64,000 bases of DNA, taken from assembly GCA_028023455.1 (NCBI GenBank), contig JAQFVV010006255.1:2604001-2668000 (forward strand), read 5' to 3'. This stretch comes from Epiperipatus broadwayi (taxonomy: Eukaryota > Onychophora > Udeonychophora > Euonychophora > Peripatidae). Each line of letters begins with the position of its first letter. Position 1 is the first letter of the stretch. The translations under genes and the position numbers were made by a program. Below the pieces are notes generated by a model that made no database searches, was not told the DNA's origin, and saw nothing but the letters and a program-made list of their open reading frames with translations. Shown here piece by piece: positions 1-12,300 of the stretch.

Positions 1-457
1 AAACTTTTTACAGCAGTGCTGCAAGAAATATTTTGTGGATTAAAATGGGAAGCTAAAGGAGTGAAAGTAAATGGAGATTATTTAAGTCATTTAGATTTTG
101 CAGATGATGTAGTTGTTTTTGCAACTTATACTTCAGAGCTGCAGGAAATGTTGCAGGAGTTATCAGATGAAAGTAGGACTAAAGATAAATGTTAAAAGAC
201 TAAAGTAAAGTTTAATGGATTTTCTCAAAATATGAAAATAAAGATTGATTATGATGAGTTAGAAGAAGTTAACAGTTACAAACAACTTGGTCAGATTATT
301 AATACATATGGAAACATAATGGATGAAATTAATCATAGGATTAAACTTGGTTGGAGTGCTTTTGGTAGAAATAACTTGATACTAAAAGGAAATATATCTA
401 CGTGTCTGTAAAGGAAGATTTTTAATAAATGTGTTTTACCTGTTCTTACTTATGTAT
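1..457 (+). mobile_element. RTE-type LINE, 3' half of reverse transcriptase, cut by window edge
   Basis: The sequence matches the fuller LINE at about 35410-35860 almost base for base. It includes the reverse-transcriptase catalytic stretch (L-D-F-A-D-D-V) near 90-120 and the following connection region. Homology stops abruptly near 457, before the last third of the ORF, so the copy lacks the true 3' end. Stops and small indels (for example around 185-200 and 408-412) make it non-coding. It keeps a short in-frame D-E-I-N-H segment near 323-337 that the longer copy has lost, so neither is simply derived from the other. The high similarity suggests the family was active fairly recently. Confidence 0.88.
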
Positions 458-1426
458 CAATAATGAAAGAAAGAAACAGTGCACTGGCAAAGACAGTACT
501 ATCAGGCTTCTGAATTTTAGGCTATTAAGATCATATATAATTTTCAATGATTATCCAATTTTGACAGGCAATGTCTTCCAAATTATTTATGAGGACGAAT
601 AGTTTTAATTTTAACAGTATACAAGCCTAACACGAGCATCAGTTTTGAAAGAAACTTTTTAAATTCCAACCATCAATAAAGATATTAAATGTATATATAT
701 TTTGCTCTAAATCTTTCTTTTTTTTCTGACTCTTACTTTTCTCATACGGTACTTATTAAACCTATTATTTTGAAATTTCCTTGTGAGTATATGATATTTT
801 TAGTTATTAAAATGATTCTAAAATTTTAAATACAATTTCAATAAATATTTATGCCTTTAATATTATTGTGAGAGGAAGTTTTGATAAACATATCTTCGAA
901 TTATTGCTCGCGAGTAACAAGCACACGGTATACCCAGCACGCAACTAACACTTTATTTTTCAAAATAGTAATCTATAAACCGAAATATAATTTATATTAC
1001 TTTAAAATTTATTGAAAATATTAATTGAAAGTGTAAAAAAAAAAGTTTTACAAACAATAATCTTTTAAAATAATACATTTTTGAACGATATACTGCCGTA
1101 GGGAAAAAATTAGCTTTTTTTTTTTTTAAAAGACCGAAAATCACGTTTTGTTTTATTTACAAAAAAAAAAAAAAACCACTTTTAGAGTAAATAATTAAAA
1201 AAACAGATCGCTTTTTACAAAGTCATACTTTAAAAATACATCGATTCATGAAATGGTGAAATAGAATGTAAAATTATTACGTTTGACCGTATATTTAAAT
1301 AGTTATGACTTTATAAATTATTCACCCCTGTACATTATAGGCCCTGAATGTTTTAAGTACTATGTTCATAAACGTTAGCAATGAGGCATTTAGAGGTTGC
1401 TGTTTTTACCGTGTGTAACGTGGAGA
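458..1426. other. AT-rich stretch without a recognised gene
   Basis: I see homopolymer A and T runs and short stop-filled frames only. A small GC-richer patch lies near 905-950. The part around 960-1020 weakly resembles about 6240-6300 inside the Merlin element, which may reflect an older transposon remnant. Confidence 0.6.
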
Positions 1427-1690
1427 AACAGCGCCGCGTAGTGGGCTAGAATCTTGGTAGTTTCTGATAGCAGACGACACATAAGCTAGATGTGTTTACG
1501 GCAATCAGCGCCACCTAGGTTCTTGGTAGCAGACGACGCAAGCTGCCAGCCAGCTTGTGGAAGGTTCCTGTGCGTACGCATGGTGAACAGCGCCACCTAT
1601 CGGCAGAAAAAGCGTCGTCTGCTTTTGAGGCCCCTACCCTGTATGTTCTGTGTGAAAACACAGAAACAGCGCCTCTAGCGGCGGCAGTAC
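1427..1690. repeat. Diverged ~79-bp tandem repeat, GC-rich island
   Basis: The motif CAGCGCC recurs at 1429, 1506, 1588 and 1667, spacings of 77, 82 and 79 bp. Each is followed by a variant of ACCTA or GCGTAG. The first two units also share a TCTTGGTAG...AGACGAC block. The island contrasts sharply with the AT-rich surroundings. Short open frames on both strands (about 62-68 codons) are by-products of the GC content and show no known protein. CAGCGCCACCTA-like words are common in transposon ends, so this may be a terminal region of an unnamed element. Confidence 0.6.
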
Positions 1691-2421
1691 AGTCTGCAAA
1701 CCACAACCGAATTTTTGCAATAGGACATTTTATTTACTTTATAATAGAACCATCAAAATGAGAGTCGTGATGTTGGATACAATTGAGAAATGATTAATTA
1801 TTTGTTCAGTAATTGAAGGTTATTGATTTATCATGAGATAAGTACATCATCTGCAAAAACTAATGAATACATATTTATTTTTAATAATGGTTGAAAAAGT
1901 TGAATTAAATTTGCATATTAAAGTAAACAAGATAAAATGAATTATTCTTATACTGCAATTTTAGGACTTTAAGTAAATATATGTATATATAAAAAAAATT
2001 GATAGAATTTGTTAGTTGGATAAGTACTAAATACATTAGATTCAGGGAACTATAAAGGTAAATGCTACTTTTTAGTTAATACTGATTAATAATTTGGAAT
2101 TAAGCTAAATGTTATTTCTATCAGATCTATGAAAATTTTTGTAAAGGTGAACTGAATCTCAGAAAAGCAAAATGAATAGTCTCAAGTTGAGACCAAAAAT
2201 AGAATGTCATTTTTATTATATGTCTAGTAAAAAAAAAGTATTATAAAGGTTCTCAATAATATTTGGACATATTCTATATGCATAGTAGGTAATGAGTAAT
2301 GAAGCCACTGATAGTATGGAAGAAATAGGTTGGATATCTAGCTTCAAGAAAACTTAGAAGATATGATATTTTTTAAAGAGAATTTTCAAAATTGATTTAT
2401 AAACATATTAGAAAAAATCTG

Positions 2422-3634
2422 GGTTGTCATCGATGAGCAGATATATCCCACTTGATGGCGCTGTTTTCATGCTAAAACACATAAAAATGCCGTTATCTGC
2501 GGCCGACACCTTCGAACCTGCATTTTCTATAATACAACTTTTTTGTTGTGCTACAGATTGTAGGCCGCTATGTCGCGTCGCAGTACAGCATGTATGTTTT
2601 ACGCAGCAAATCCATTTTCCGAATTCGCACAGTTTATAAAATGATTACGGCTTGGGGAGAGGGTGTGTTTTTTTGAATTGGATGGAAATGTTATTTTCAT
2701 TGGATTTTTTTTTATTTTAAAGTATTGAAATGTTCAGATTTTGTAAAATAATAATTAACAGACTTTTTACACCGTAGTGTATTGAAGTTTTAAGTAGTAA
2801 ATGTTGACGAGATATATGTTTAAAGTTATTTGGAATTAGGTAACGAGTCAAGTAACGTACTGTTCGTAACATTCCACGAGACATTTTAAGATTGTAGCAT
2901 GTGTATATTTTTGAAATAAAAAAAAAAGCGATAACACAAAAATATCCAGTAAGAAAAGTACAATTGTACACTGTTTTTTTAAATGTCATAAAAAGCATAT
3001 ATTATAAACATTTTATATATATATTTGTCGTTGTTTAAAAAAGTTTTAGTTTCTTTCTTTTCTCAGACTACTGTTATTCTTTGTCGAATATAGTTTACGT
3101 TTATTGTTATCATTTATTTTATAGATGTTAGTAAAAAAAATATTTACAAAAATACGATTTTGATATTTTTTATTTTAACCGTAAACCTAACCCTAAACTA
3201 ACCCTAAAGCTAACCCTATAGCTAATCCTAAAACTAACCCTAATTCTAACCCTAAAGCTAACCCTAAACATAAACGTAACAAGTTTTACTTTTAGTTATC
3301 ATTCTATTTGAAATAAAAACTAGCGGTAAACAAAATCTTCGATAGAAAATTGATTTTTTCTAATAAAAAGAAAACTAAAAAAGACAAATCAAATTGTAAT
3401 TTGTTTATTTTATTTTACATTTATTATTATCATTTAATTTGTATATGCTAATAAAAAATAATATTTAAAATTAAGTAATATTTTAAAAAGACGATTTTCT
3501 TTTTGTTTTTATTTTCGCATTACAAAAAACACATCAAAATGATTATAATTAACGGCCGTGAATGATCATATTTTATAATTTTAGCGTGAAAAGTGCGCCA
3601 TCGAGTGGGATTTAGCAGCTATTCTACGAGAACC
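2422..3634. mobile_element. Nested non-autonomous Merlin-like element with 8-bp target duplication
   Basis: The 1213-bp insert is bounded by AAAATCTG at 2414-2421 and again at 3635-3642, a perfect 8-bp target site duplication. Its ends form imperfect terminal inverted repeats of about 50 bp: both ends read inward GGTT(G/C)TC, then share ATCCCACT(T/C)GATGGCGC and TTTTCA(T/C)GCTAAAA. GG-N3-TC termini with 8-9-bp duplications are the published hallmark of the Merlin superfamily. The uninterrupted right arm of the host transposon (about 6955-6970) shows the empty site with a single AAAATCTG, confirming the insertion precisely. No transposase is visible inside, so it would have depended on another element. 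It carries a telomere-like minisatellite. Confidence 0.85.
3187..3269 (-). repeat. Telomere-like 12-bp minisatellite (CTAACCCTAAAG)n
   Basis: Seven units of 11-12 bp follow one another, with consensus CTAACCCTAAAG and minor substitutions. Six contain CTAACCCTAA, which overlaps the animal telomere hexamer CCCTAA. The period is 12 rather than 6, so it is not a plain telomere array. It lies inside the nested Merlin-like element, suggesting it is internal to that transposon family rather than a chromosome-end relic. Confidence 0.8.
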
Positions 3635-5239
3635 AAAATCTGTAATTCATCATGAATAAGTATATCATATAAACAGTTGTTGCAAGTATGAAAATCTACT
3701 TAAGTAATTAAGGATGGCAATAAATTTGTAACCTCCTGAGTGCAGACAATTTTTTGCATTAAATTAAATCTTAATGATTAATCAAAGTAAATTATAGTTT
3801 ATTAGTTGATATTGTGAAATTGGTAAATATTTAAGTGTTTCTGTTGGGTGATATATATTAAAATTTGTCTATTTAGAAATTCATTTATAGATTCATTAAA
3901 CCACCTAACTACTTACAAAAATTATATTAGAAAATCTGTAGAAATTCTAACCAGTAAATAAATTCAAGTATATTTATTAACTCCTTTACATTTGCCACTG
4001 TTTTCTGTTTGATCACAACCCCATAAGTTAATAATTGTTGAAATGTACCGAAAAATGCTATAATACATCATAATGACAATTCTAGAGATATCATTCAGGT
4101 ATAATTTTAAGTCACTACAAATCTTTTATGAACTTTTATTTCAGTAATGGTTATTAGATTTTGTTATAATCGTAATCTAAGATTGATCATATAATATCAG
4201 AGAGAAAAAAGAATGAACTTTACTTATGTAGACTGCTGGAAGTAATGAAGAGAGAAATAGGTGATCAAGTAATGAGGCTGAGAAGTTGTCAACAATACAA
4301 TCTGTTAAGTACTGAGAAATGGAATAAAAATGATAGTTTGCATAAATGTTGCATATAAAATGCATGTAATCATTTAGGGTTTGACTACATTGTGAAATTA
4401 AAAAATAAATATAATGACATCTTTGGTTTTAATGATGTATTATAAAAATGTCAGGAAAGTAATATTAATATTGGAATACAGAAAGCCAATAATTCTTAAA
4501 GATAAATCAGACCAGAGACATTTTTTAAATTAAACAAGATAATGATGCCCATTGCTGGTCTGTCAGTCAACTATTGTTTCAAATTAGCCAAAAATTTGAG
4601 CATGTTTCAGAATTGTACATTATTGAAAAGCAAATGGATTATAACAAAAAACAAATTAGTTTGTGAACTTTTAATTGTGGATTAATATCTTTAATATTCA
4701 TTATGGTTACCACAAGCAAGACTGAATCCATAAGTAAAAGTTTAAGATCTAGGTTTTATTGTCACAATAGGTTAATTGTATAATAGGGTAAGATGATTTA
4801 GTGAAGATATAGTGGACATATCATGATCATTGTAGAAGTTAGAATTTAGGAAATAATTTTGTCTTTAAGAAGAATGCAGTCTTGATGTTGTATGTCAACC
4901 ATTTACTTTCACTCCATTAGCTTCCTATTGTAATCCTCAAAATTACACATGGCCAGTACACACATACACTATGAGATATACACACACAGTTCAACTATTA
5001 AAAAAAATATACGGAAAACATAACGGACTTATTTGATATTTGAAAAATTATAACATTTACTCCCCCACACAAACACTTTTCAAGCAAACTGTAAGATATA
5101 CAATTGTAAAATAACTATTTTAATGAAAGTGAAGACAATTTTTATGGAAAAATAACAAGTTTATTTACATGTTTAAAGAAAAAAAAATTTTTTTAAAAAA
5201 GAAAAAGAACACCTGCAATGTCAGTTGTGTCTTGTTGAG

Positions 5240-6235
5240 TTCTAAAAAATAAAAAACAAAAAAATTAAATCAATATAGACATTAATACAAACCATTTCAT
5301 TACTATAAAACACATCTACAAAAAAAACTACCTGTGCAGGAGCTGAATTGCCATCCAACTGTTGCAGAAACATTTCCACTAGGGCACAGAACAAATCTCC
5401 CTTGTGTAGGCATCGCCACATGAATTCCACTAGATAGGTGTTGAGGTTTTGGTGGGTTGTGCCACACTGTATTTTGTTAAGCCACTTTAACAGCCCCCAC
5501 AGAAACTCTTATGTTCTGTATGTGAGTACCAGTTGTGAGGTCAACAAAGTTAAAGCTGTGGTTGATTTTCATGTGGCTAAAAGCTGCATCCTCAAGATCA
5601 GGCATCCTGTAGCCCTTCCAGCAATCTGAGTATATAGTGGATCCTGACTGTATACTGTCATGTATGGCTTGAAGTGGTATGCTTGCAGATCTAGATGGAA
5701 CATACATATCAAAACATTCCTCTATGTCACAACACATACCTCTGAATATCCATTGCTGGGGAAGCATACATCCCTGATGGTTTTTATGCCTACTAAACAG
5801 GGTTTTGTCCCCCTTTCACAATTTTATTGGGACCACCAATTAGATGTCCTGTATGGGATTGCAGGCTTTTGTTGCACAGTTCCCTTATCCCATTGTTCCA
5901 GCTAACTAAGGCCTTGTTGGACAGTTGTAGATCTTTATGAGCACATTGGTCTGAAAGGGCATCCCTATTCCAGTAGTACAGGAGATGTACATCTGTCACA
6001 AAGGGGATCCTGGAGCCTTCGAACCATGTGCGTTTACAAATTGAATGACTTTTCTTGCAGGCACAAGCATTGCACTAAAATCACCATCTGCAGTAAGAAT
6101 GCAGAGTCATGTCTTTGCCACAAGAACATTTTATGCTCTGTGGCAAAACGTTTTCAGCCTGTAAAAGTGCAATAGCTTTATTTTCTGTGGCTGGCAATTC
6201 CCAGGCTTTAATAAGCTTCACCACTTTTTATAAAA
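5240..6235 (-). pseudogene. Merlin (IS1595/ISXO2-like DDE) transposase, broken
   Basis: Read on the minus strand, fragments line up in the order expected for a Merlin transposase. First comes an N-terminal zinc-ribbon-like part (C-S-C-G near 6135, C-N-A-C-A-C-K-K near 6070). Then T-W-F-E-G-S-R near 6020, an I-G-G-P-N-K-I-V block near 5830, and a D-K-T-L-F-S-R-H-K-N segment near 5800 carrying the first catalytic Asp. W-I-F-R-G near 5755 follows, then S-D-C-W-K-G-Y near 5630 with the second Asp. Next is H-S-F-N-F-V-D...T-G-T-H-I-Q-N near 5535, and finally V-E-F-M-W-R-C near 5430. In-frame stops near 6095, a frameshift in the G-run near 5805-5813 and another near 5485 break it. A full-length protein would be about 320 residues, normal for the family. 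It would have acted on the inverted arms around it. Confidence 0.82.
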
Positions 6236-7507
6236 TATTGAAAGATCTATAAACCAATATATAATTTGTATTAGTTTAAAAGTTAGTGGAAATTACTATT
6301 TTGCAAACGTGTTATTTTAAAAAGATTTTTGAAAAATTATAACAGTCTTTAAATTTTGTTGTCCTTTTTTACAGAAGCAAAGATTGGAATATGTCTCATT
6401 GAAAGTACTATTTAGACCATTTGTAGGATTATAACAAATTTTAATAACCAATACTAAACTGAAAGTTCATAAAGGATTCATAGTGACTGAAAATTATACC
6501 TGAATGATATCTCTAGAATTCTCATTATGATGTATTATAGCATTTTTCGGTAGATTTCAACAATTATTAACTTATAGGACTGTGATCAAACAGAAAACAG
6601 TGGCAAATGTAAAGGAGTTAATAAATATACTTGGACTTATTAACTGGTTAGAATCTCTACAGATTTTTTAATATAATACTTGTGAATAGTTAGGTGGTTT
6701 AAAGAATCTATAAATGAATTTCTAAATAGACAAATTTTAATATATATCACCCAACAGAGACATTTAAATATTTACCAATTTCACAATATCAACTAATAAA
6801 CTATTATTTACTTTGATTAATCATCAAGATTTGATTTAATGCAAGAAATTTGTCTGCACTCAGGAGGTTACAAATTTATTGCCATCCTTAATTATTTAAG
6901 TAGATTTTCATACTTGCAACAACTGTTTATGTGATATATTTATTCATGATGAATTACAGATTTTTTCTAATAGGTTTAAAATCAATTTTGAGAATTCTCT
7001 TTAAAAAATCTTATATCATCTAAGTTTTCTTGAAGCTAGATATCCAACCTATTTCTTCCATACCATCAATAGCTTCATTACACATTTAATATTCAATTAT
7101 TATTGCAATCATCTACAATAAATTTATGTACATTTACCCACTATGCATATAGAATATGTCCAGATATTATTGAGAACCTTTATAATACTTTTTTTTATTA
7201 CTAGACATGTAGTAAAAATGACATTCTATTTTTGGTCTCAATTTGAGATTGTTAATTTTGCTTTTCTGAGATTCAGTTCAACTTTACAAAAATTTTCATA
7301 GATCTGATAGAAATGACATTTAGCTTAGTTTCAAATTATCAATCAGTATTAACTATAAAGTAGCATTTACCTTTATAGTTCCTTGGATCTAACGTATTTT
7401 GCATTTATCAAACTAAAAATTGTATCAATTTTTTTTATATATACATAGATTATTTACCTTAGGTCCTAAAAGTGCAGTATAAGAATAATACCTTTTATCT
7501 TGTTTTG

Positions 7508-7705
7508 GCTGCAGAAAGGAGTTTGCTATTAATTGAAAGGAAACCCTTTGATTCTTCTTGGAGGCCTTAAAGGAACTGAGCAGGGCAAATTCTTAATGTC
7601 CACTTCATAAGTGCTTGTTATTACAGCTGTTACAACTATGTGATTATTCATATAGTATATAAATATGGATGGGCTGTTAACCAACATGCATCATTTACAA
7701 TATGT
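7508..7705 (+). mobile_element. Isolated copy of the 5' module of the RTE LINE
   Basis: It starts with GGCTGCAGAAAGGAG, exactly where the module in front of the long LINE copy starts (about 32990). It follows that module for about 200 bp (GGAGGCCTTAAAGGAAC, GAGCAGGGCAAATTC, GATGGGCTG) and then stops. Ordinary LINE copies lose the 5' end and keep the 3' end; this one is the reverse. It interrupts or truncates the right arm of the Merlin transposon. Confidence 0.8.
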
Positions 7706-10700
7706 ACTAAGCTATTTTTTATTATATATATTCAAGATTAAATACAGATATTATTTAAGTATGTTGTAATTATAACTCAGTACTGAAATTTACTGTTTTT
7801 CTTGTAATTTTGTCTGAATTAAAAGAATTGCCTAAATGTCAATTGGTGTTTTAATACCGTTGGTCTGATAATAAAATTTAAATAATATCAAATAATTAAG
7901 TTAAAAGTTACAGAAAAATTAAAATTGAAAAAAATAATATCTCAAATTATTAAGAAAATAATTTCTTCATTTAAATAAGGGGTGATTAATTAATTTATTT
8001 CTAATTGCAAGTGATATTATTTTTGTTGATGAATTATAATTAAAAAATTTAGTCAGCTTGAATATTGACAAAATTACATGCTTTTATGTATTTTGCATTT
8101 GAAAGTAAAATTAAACAAAATTAAAGTGTTGGTAAAATGAAAAATATTTAGCAGATGTTTTATTGCTAAGAGATATTAGAATGAAAATGAAACAGAATTA
8201 TAATTAAAAAAGTATAGCTAAAACAAATAGAAAGAAAAAAATGACTAGAAACATGCATTAAATATGGTACAAATGTATGTAACATATTTACGAATAAAAT
8301 ATATAGTATGTATCATATATAATCTATGCTTCAATTTGGATAGTAAAAAGTTAACTTTTTTTTTTACTTGTTTTGGTAATTTTTTTACTCCCTGTTTGTT
8401 TTACGCAACATATATTCCTTAAAAAATCCTTCTTTTAAATCTCACTATCCTTTCAATTGGCCTATGAAATAATTTACCATTTTGAAAATCAGTCACTTTC
8501 ATTAATGTCGTAGTTTTTTATTTTTAATTTCAGTACTTGAGGCAAGCCTTAAAATCTGTGTTAGTTTTTGAAAAAGGCTATTAATTTTTATTTAGAAAAC
8601 TCTCTATAGAGATTAATATATTCATTTACCATGCCTTTGATATGAGATAGAGTTAGCCATCCAACTTTGGTCGGAAAATGTGTATCTAGATATTATTAGT
8701 TAGAGGATAAAAAAACAAGAATATAAACTTTTCAAACCTCACCATCTAGAAAGTGGCAAGCCTAATGAGTACTCCCATCTTCTTTAATGGGTTATTTATT
8801 AAAATAACTGTTTTACTTATTTATTGAAAACTGGCTTCTGAATAAAGAAATAGATTATAATAGGAAAAATATATAGTAAATAGAAATATATTTTATAGAA
8901 ATACAAAAAAATATTGAAACTAAAAGTGTGCAAAAAAGATTGAAATGAAAAATTTAAAGAATTTTTTTTGATATATATATTTAACATCGCATGACATATT
9001 AAAACATTCTTTGTCAAATAGCTTGATAACTTTTTTTATAATTTATTGTTTAGATATATTTTTCTCTTTAGAAATTATTTCTAGATCACTTAATTAATTT
9101 TGGGCCATCATTAATAAATACCTTTTTAAAATGAAAAAACAATTTGGCTGCTGCATTTTCAGGCAATATTAGTAAAATTCATTAGATCACAACATTTGGA
9201 AATATACCTTTAAAATCATTTTGACATCAAAACTTCTGAATTCAAATATTAATTTTCCTGTTAGCATGTTCAACTTTACAAAAGTTGGCAAGAAAAATTG
9301 ATGTCTCGAAATGCATCATAAATAATTATAATGAGTTTCTATGGATGAAAAATTAATTTATTACTGTAAATTTAAAATATAAAAAAAAATGTTTAAAAAA
9401 GTAAAGCTAAAATTGAAAAAAGTATTATTTAATGAATAAACATTTTTATTAAGCACATTATTAAAAGAAAAATACTTTGACCGTTCACTATTTCATTTCT
9501 TAAGTATTAAAAGTATATTTCTTAATTCATCATTTGTTAAATTAAAATAAAGCATGAAATAAAATAAAAAAACTAAGTGCAATATACATTTTAAAATTTA
9601 AAAAAATTAACACAGTGTACATTTTACAATTTCCTTTTGATGCATTTTATTTTTTATTATGAAAGTTTTTTTTATGATTGTAATATCTAATCAATAAAAC
9701 TTTGAATTTTTTTTTTAGCACCATTGTTATTTTTCTATAAAAAAACAACATTTCACAAATTTTATTTATTTTATATAAATACAGTAAATTTAAGTAAAAT
9801 TTAGTATTAAAAAAAAAATGTAATGTACAGTTGATTGCTGAACTTTTAATAATCTAAATGATTACTTTAAAAAAATTTTTTTTTGATAATATAAAGATAT
9901 ATTTTTTATCATCAGTCTTTATCATAAGTGATATTTTTAACTTATGTTTAAAAATCTTTGATCATATAAAGTTGACCATTAATTACATAATGCATGATTT
10001 ATGTTTTTCCCTTTTTTTCTCTCAAAATAATTTGCCATTATGTTGACTGTAATATTTTACAATTATGATTAACAAATTTTTTGCCACAAGTAAAATAACA
10101 TTCATAAGAATTTTAATCCATAATACTGAATTTATTTTACCTAATATGCAAATTTTAAAATTTAGTTTATGATTAAAGTATGTTTTTGTTTATTTATTAC
10201 ATTAAATGAAACTGGTATTTTTGTTTTTATAGTCATTAACAATGAAACTCTTTTTTTACTTTGGATGTGTTATAAATGAAAGCAATGATTGGCTTATAAA
10301 GACATTTGATAAAAAATTGATGATGATTGCTATGATGAATTCTTACACGAAATTCCAATACTAATGGAGATAAAGATGTACATTTCAATCAATCAGTAGA
10401 TTGGGAAGAAGCTTAATCCTCATTTGTTTAATATTTTTCCAAATAAATGACCTAAATTAAGCTTTTTTTTTAAATGTATATATTAAAGAAAGAAAAAAAT
10501 ACCTGTTTTTAAATTAATATTATAAATATATTCCAAAGAAATGTATTTAAATTGCATTTTTAGGCATGTACATATTTGTAAAAAAGATTTCGAAATCTAT
10601 TATTAAAAAGAAAAAGTTGTTATTTATTTATTATGCAGTAAAATACATTATTATAAATATTTATATACAGTATATGAAAAGTTTTGAATTATATGTATAT

Positions 10701-11826
10701 ACATTACAATTTATAAAATTTTATATAAAAACTATAACAGATATAAAAGTAAAACATTTGAATTCTAATATTTTCTCATCAGTTAGATATCACATATCTT
10801 TCAAAATCTATAATATAACCAGAAGCTTTTTATTGATTTTTTTAAAAAAAAAACCACATAAATAATTATTATTATTACTTACTTGTTATGATGAATTAAA
10901 AAAATGCTGATAAAAAATGAATAATAACTATATTTACATATTTTCTTTTCTAAATTCTCTTCTAAATTGTAAAAGGGATATCAGAGAGGGTCCAAAGAAA
11001 ATTGAATATGTCATTAATTATAAATAGTACCTATATAAAATTTCACAAACTAATATCTGCATACTATACACATTTTTTGAAATCAAAAAATGTAAGTTTG
11101 CATTGTATACTGCTAAATAATTTCAATTCTATCATCATAATGCAATAATGCATTGTGAATGAAATGAGCTAGCTAGGTGGTGCGGTGATGCAACCTTTCC
11201 AATGATTTCAAAAAAAATATTAAGCTTGCTTCATTTATCATTATTTATAAAAAAATAAATGAATAAACAGGGCAATTCCAGATTATTTTTAGATAGAATT
11301 GTTTATAATTTGCATTATTTTATTATAATTACAGCATTTATAAATTCTTTTTTTTGGGGGGGTGGGGGAGGGGCGCATTAAATCTGTAAAGAATATTTTT
11401 TTGTCTGCAAACCAAATAATTTTTGAAATTTTATCTAATTTGTAAATGGTATTAATTTAATATAGTATTATGAACTTATATGGAATGCATCCATAATGTC
11501 CGCTGAATACCTATTCAAAAAAAATGTAAATAAACAAAAAATAGAAACATTAAAATTCATAAATATTTATTAAATTTTATGATACAAAAACAGCCATACT
11601 TTTTTGTCTTGAAGCATATATGTGTTCACATTTATGAATAATGCTTATTCAGGTTACGTGAAAGCACATTTTATGATTTTTATTTTGTTCTTGTTATGAT
11701 GTGATGCAATATTCATGTAATAAAATTGTTTTTAAACATAAAACTAAAAGATTTTTATGAAATTTAAAAAATTTCTAAAATATTTTTTTTAAATGATAAA
11801 ATAAAACTAGCAAAACAAAGAATTTA
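7706..11826. other. AT-rich intron-like DNA, no gene recognised
   Basis: The stretch is dominated by A/T runs. The few open frames (for example 8817-9017 -, 9858-10046 +, 10566-10865 +) have the Lys/Ile/Phe/Tyr-rich composition expected from random AT-rich sequence and lack domain motifs. A G-rich tract near 11356 is listed separately. No RNA gene or clear mobile element was recognised. Confidence 0.6.
11356..11373 (+). other. G-rich tract able to form a G-quadruplex
   Basis: An isolated 18-bp tract has runs of 7, 5 and 4 G separated by single T and A. Splitting the first run gives four G-triplets with single-base loops, the classic quadruplex pattern. It is preceded by a T-run and is striking in such AT-rich surroundings. 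Confidence 0.6.
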
Positions 11827-12300
11827 TATTGTAAGAATTTATTCAATTATAAATTTTATTTAATATTAAAAGAAAAACAAATTTTAGTAATATAAACATC
11901 ATAAGCTCTAATGTAATGCATTCAATTATTAAATGTCTATCCAGATAGCAAGAAATTCAAATTTTATTTTAAATCATCTTTATATGACTAAACTTATATA
12001 TAAGTAATATGTTGAGTGTGAGGTTGAAAATGCTTCAAGCATAATAATATATTATTAACATTTTTTTTGTTTGTTTTATTTAGTTTTAATTAAATATTTA
12101 ATTCCTATTAAAATTTATTTACTTACAAAACAAAATTTTAATTCAATTAAATATTGTAAGAATTTATTCCATTGTTAAATTAATTTTATCTAACATTGGA
12201 AGAAAAACAAAATTTTAGTAAAATAAACGTTATAAATTATAATGTAATGCATTCAGTTGGTATATGTCTATCATAGATGGCAATAAATTCACATTTTACT
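11827..12300. repeat. Direct duplication of ~145 bp, offset 325 bp
   Basis: TATTGTAAGAATTTATTC starts near 11827 and again near 12152. Both are followed by a shared track: GAAAAACAAA, AATTTTAGTAA, TAATGTAATGCATTCA, TGTCTATC...AT(A/G)GCAA. Similarity looks roughly 80 percent by eye, so this is an old local duplication or two copies of one dispersed repeat. Confidence 0.65.

Larger units (their letters stand above)
1926..7507 (-). mobile_element. Merlin DNA transposon with ~1-kb inverted arms, decayed
   Basis: Long inverted repeats flank a transposase. The left arm is 1926-2421 continued at 3643-4171; the right arm is 6429-7507. For example, a segment ending TTGTTATAATC near 4171 is matched by its reverse complement at about 6429, and the outer AACAAGATAAAA near 1926 by TTTTATCTTGTT near 7494. 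The left arm is split by a nested element at 2422-3634. The centre (about 4172-6428) holds a transposase remnant of the IS1595/ISXO2-like DDE type used by Merlin elements, on the minus strand. The outer end on the right abuts an inserted LINE-associated repeat at 7508, so the true terminus and target duplication could not be read. Arms of this length are longer than typical Merlin ends, so the outer boundary is tentative. Confidence 0.72.

Noticed and set aside
1490-1761. Short GC-rich open frames on both strands as a small gene
   Set aside because: Frames run through a diverged tandem repeat and mutually overlap; no domain or start context supports coding.
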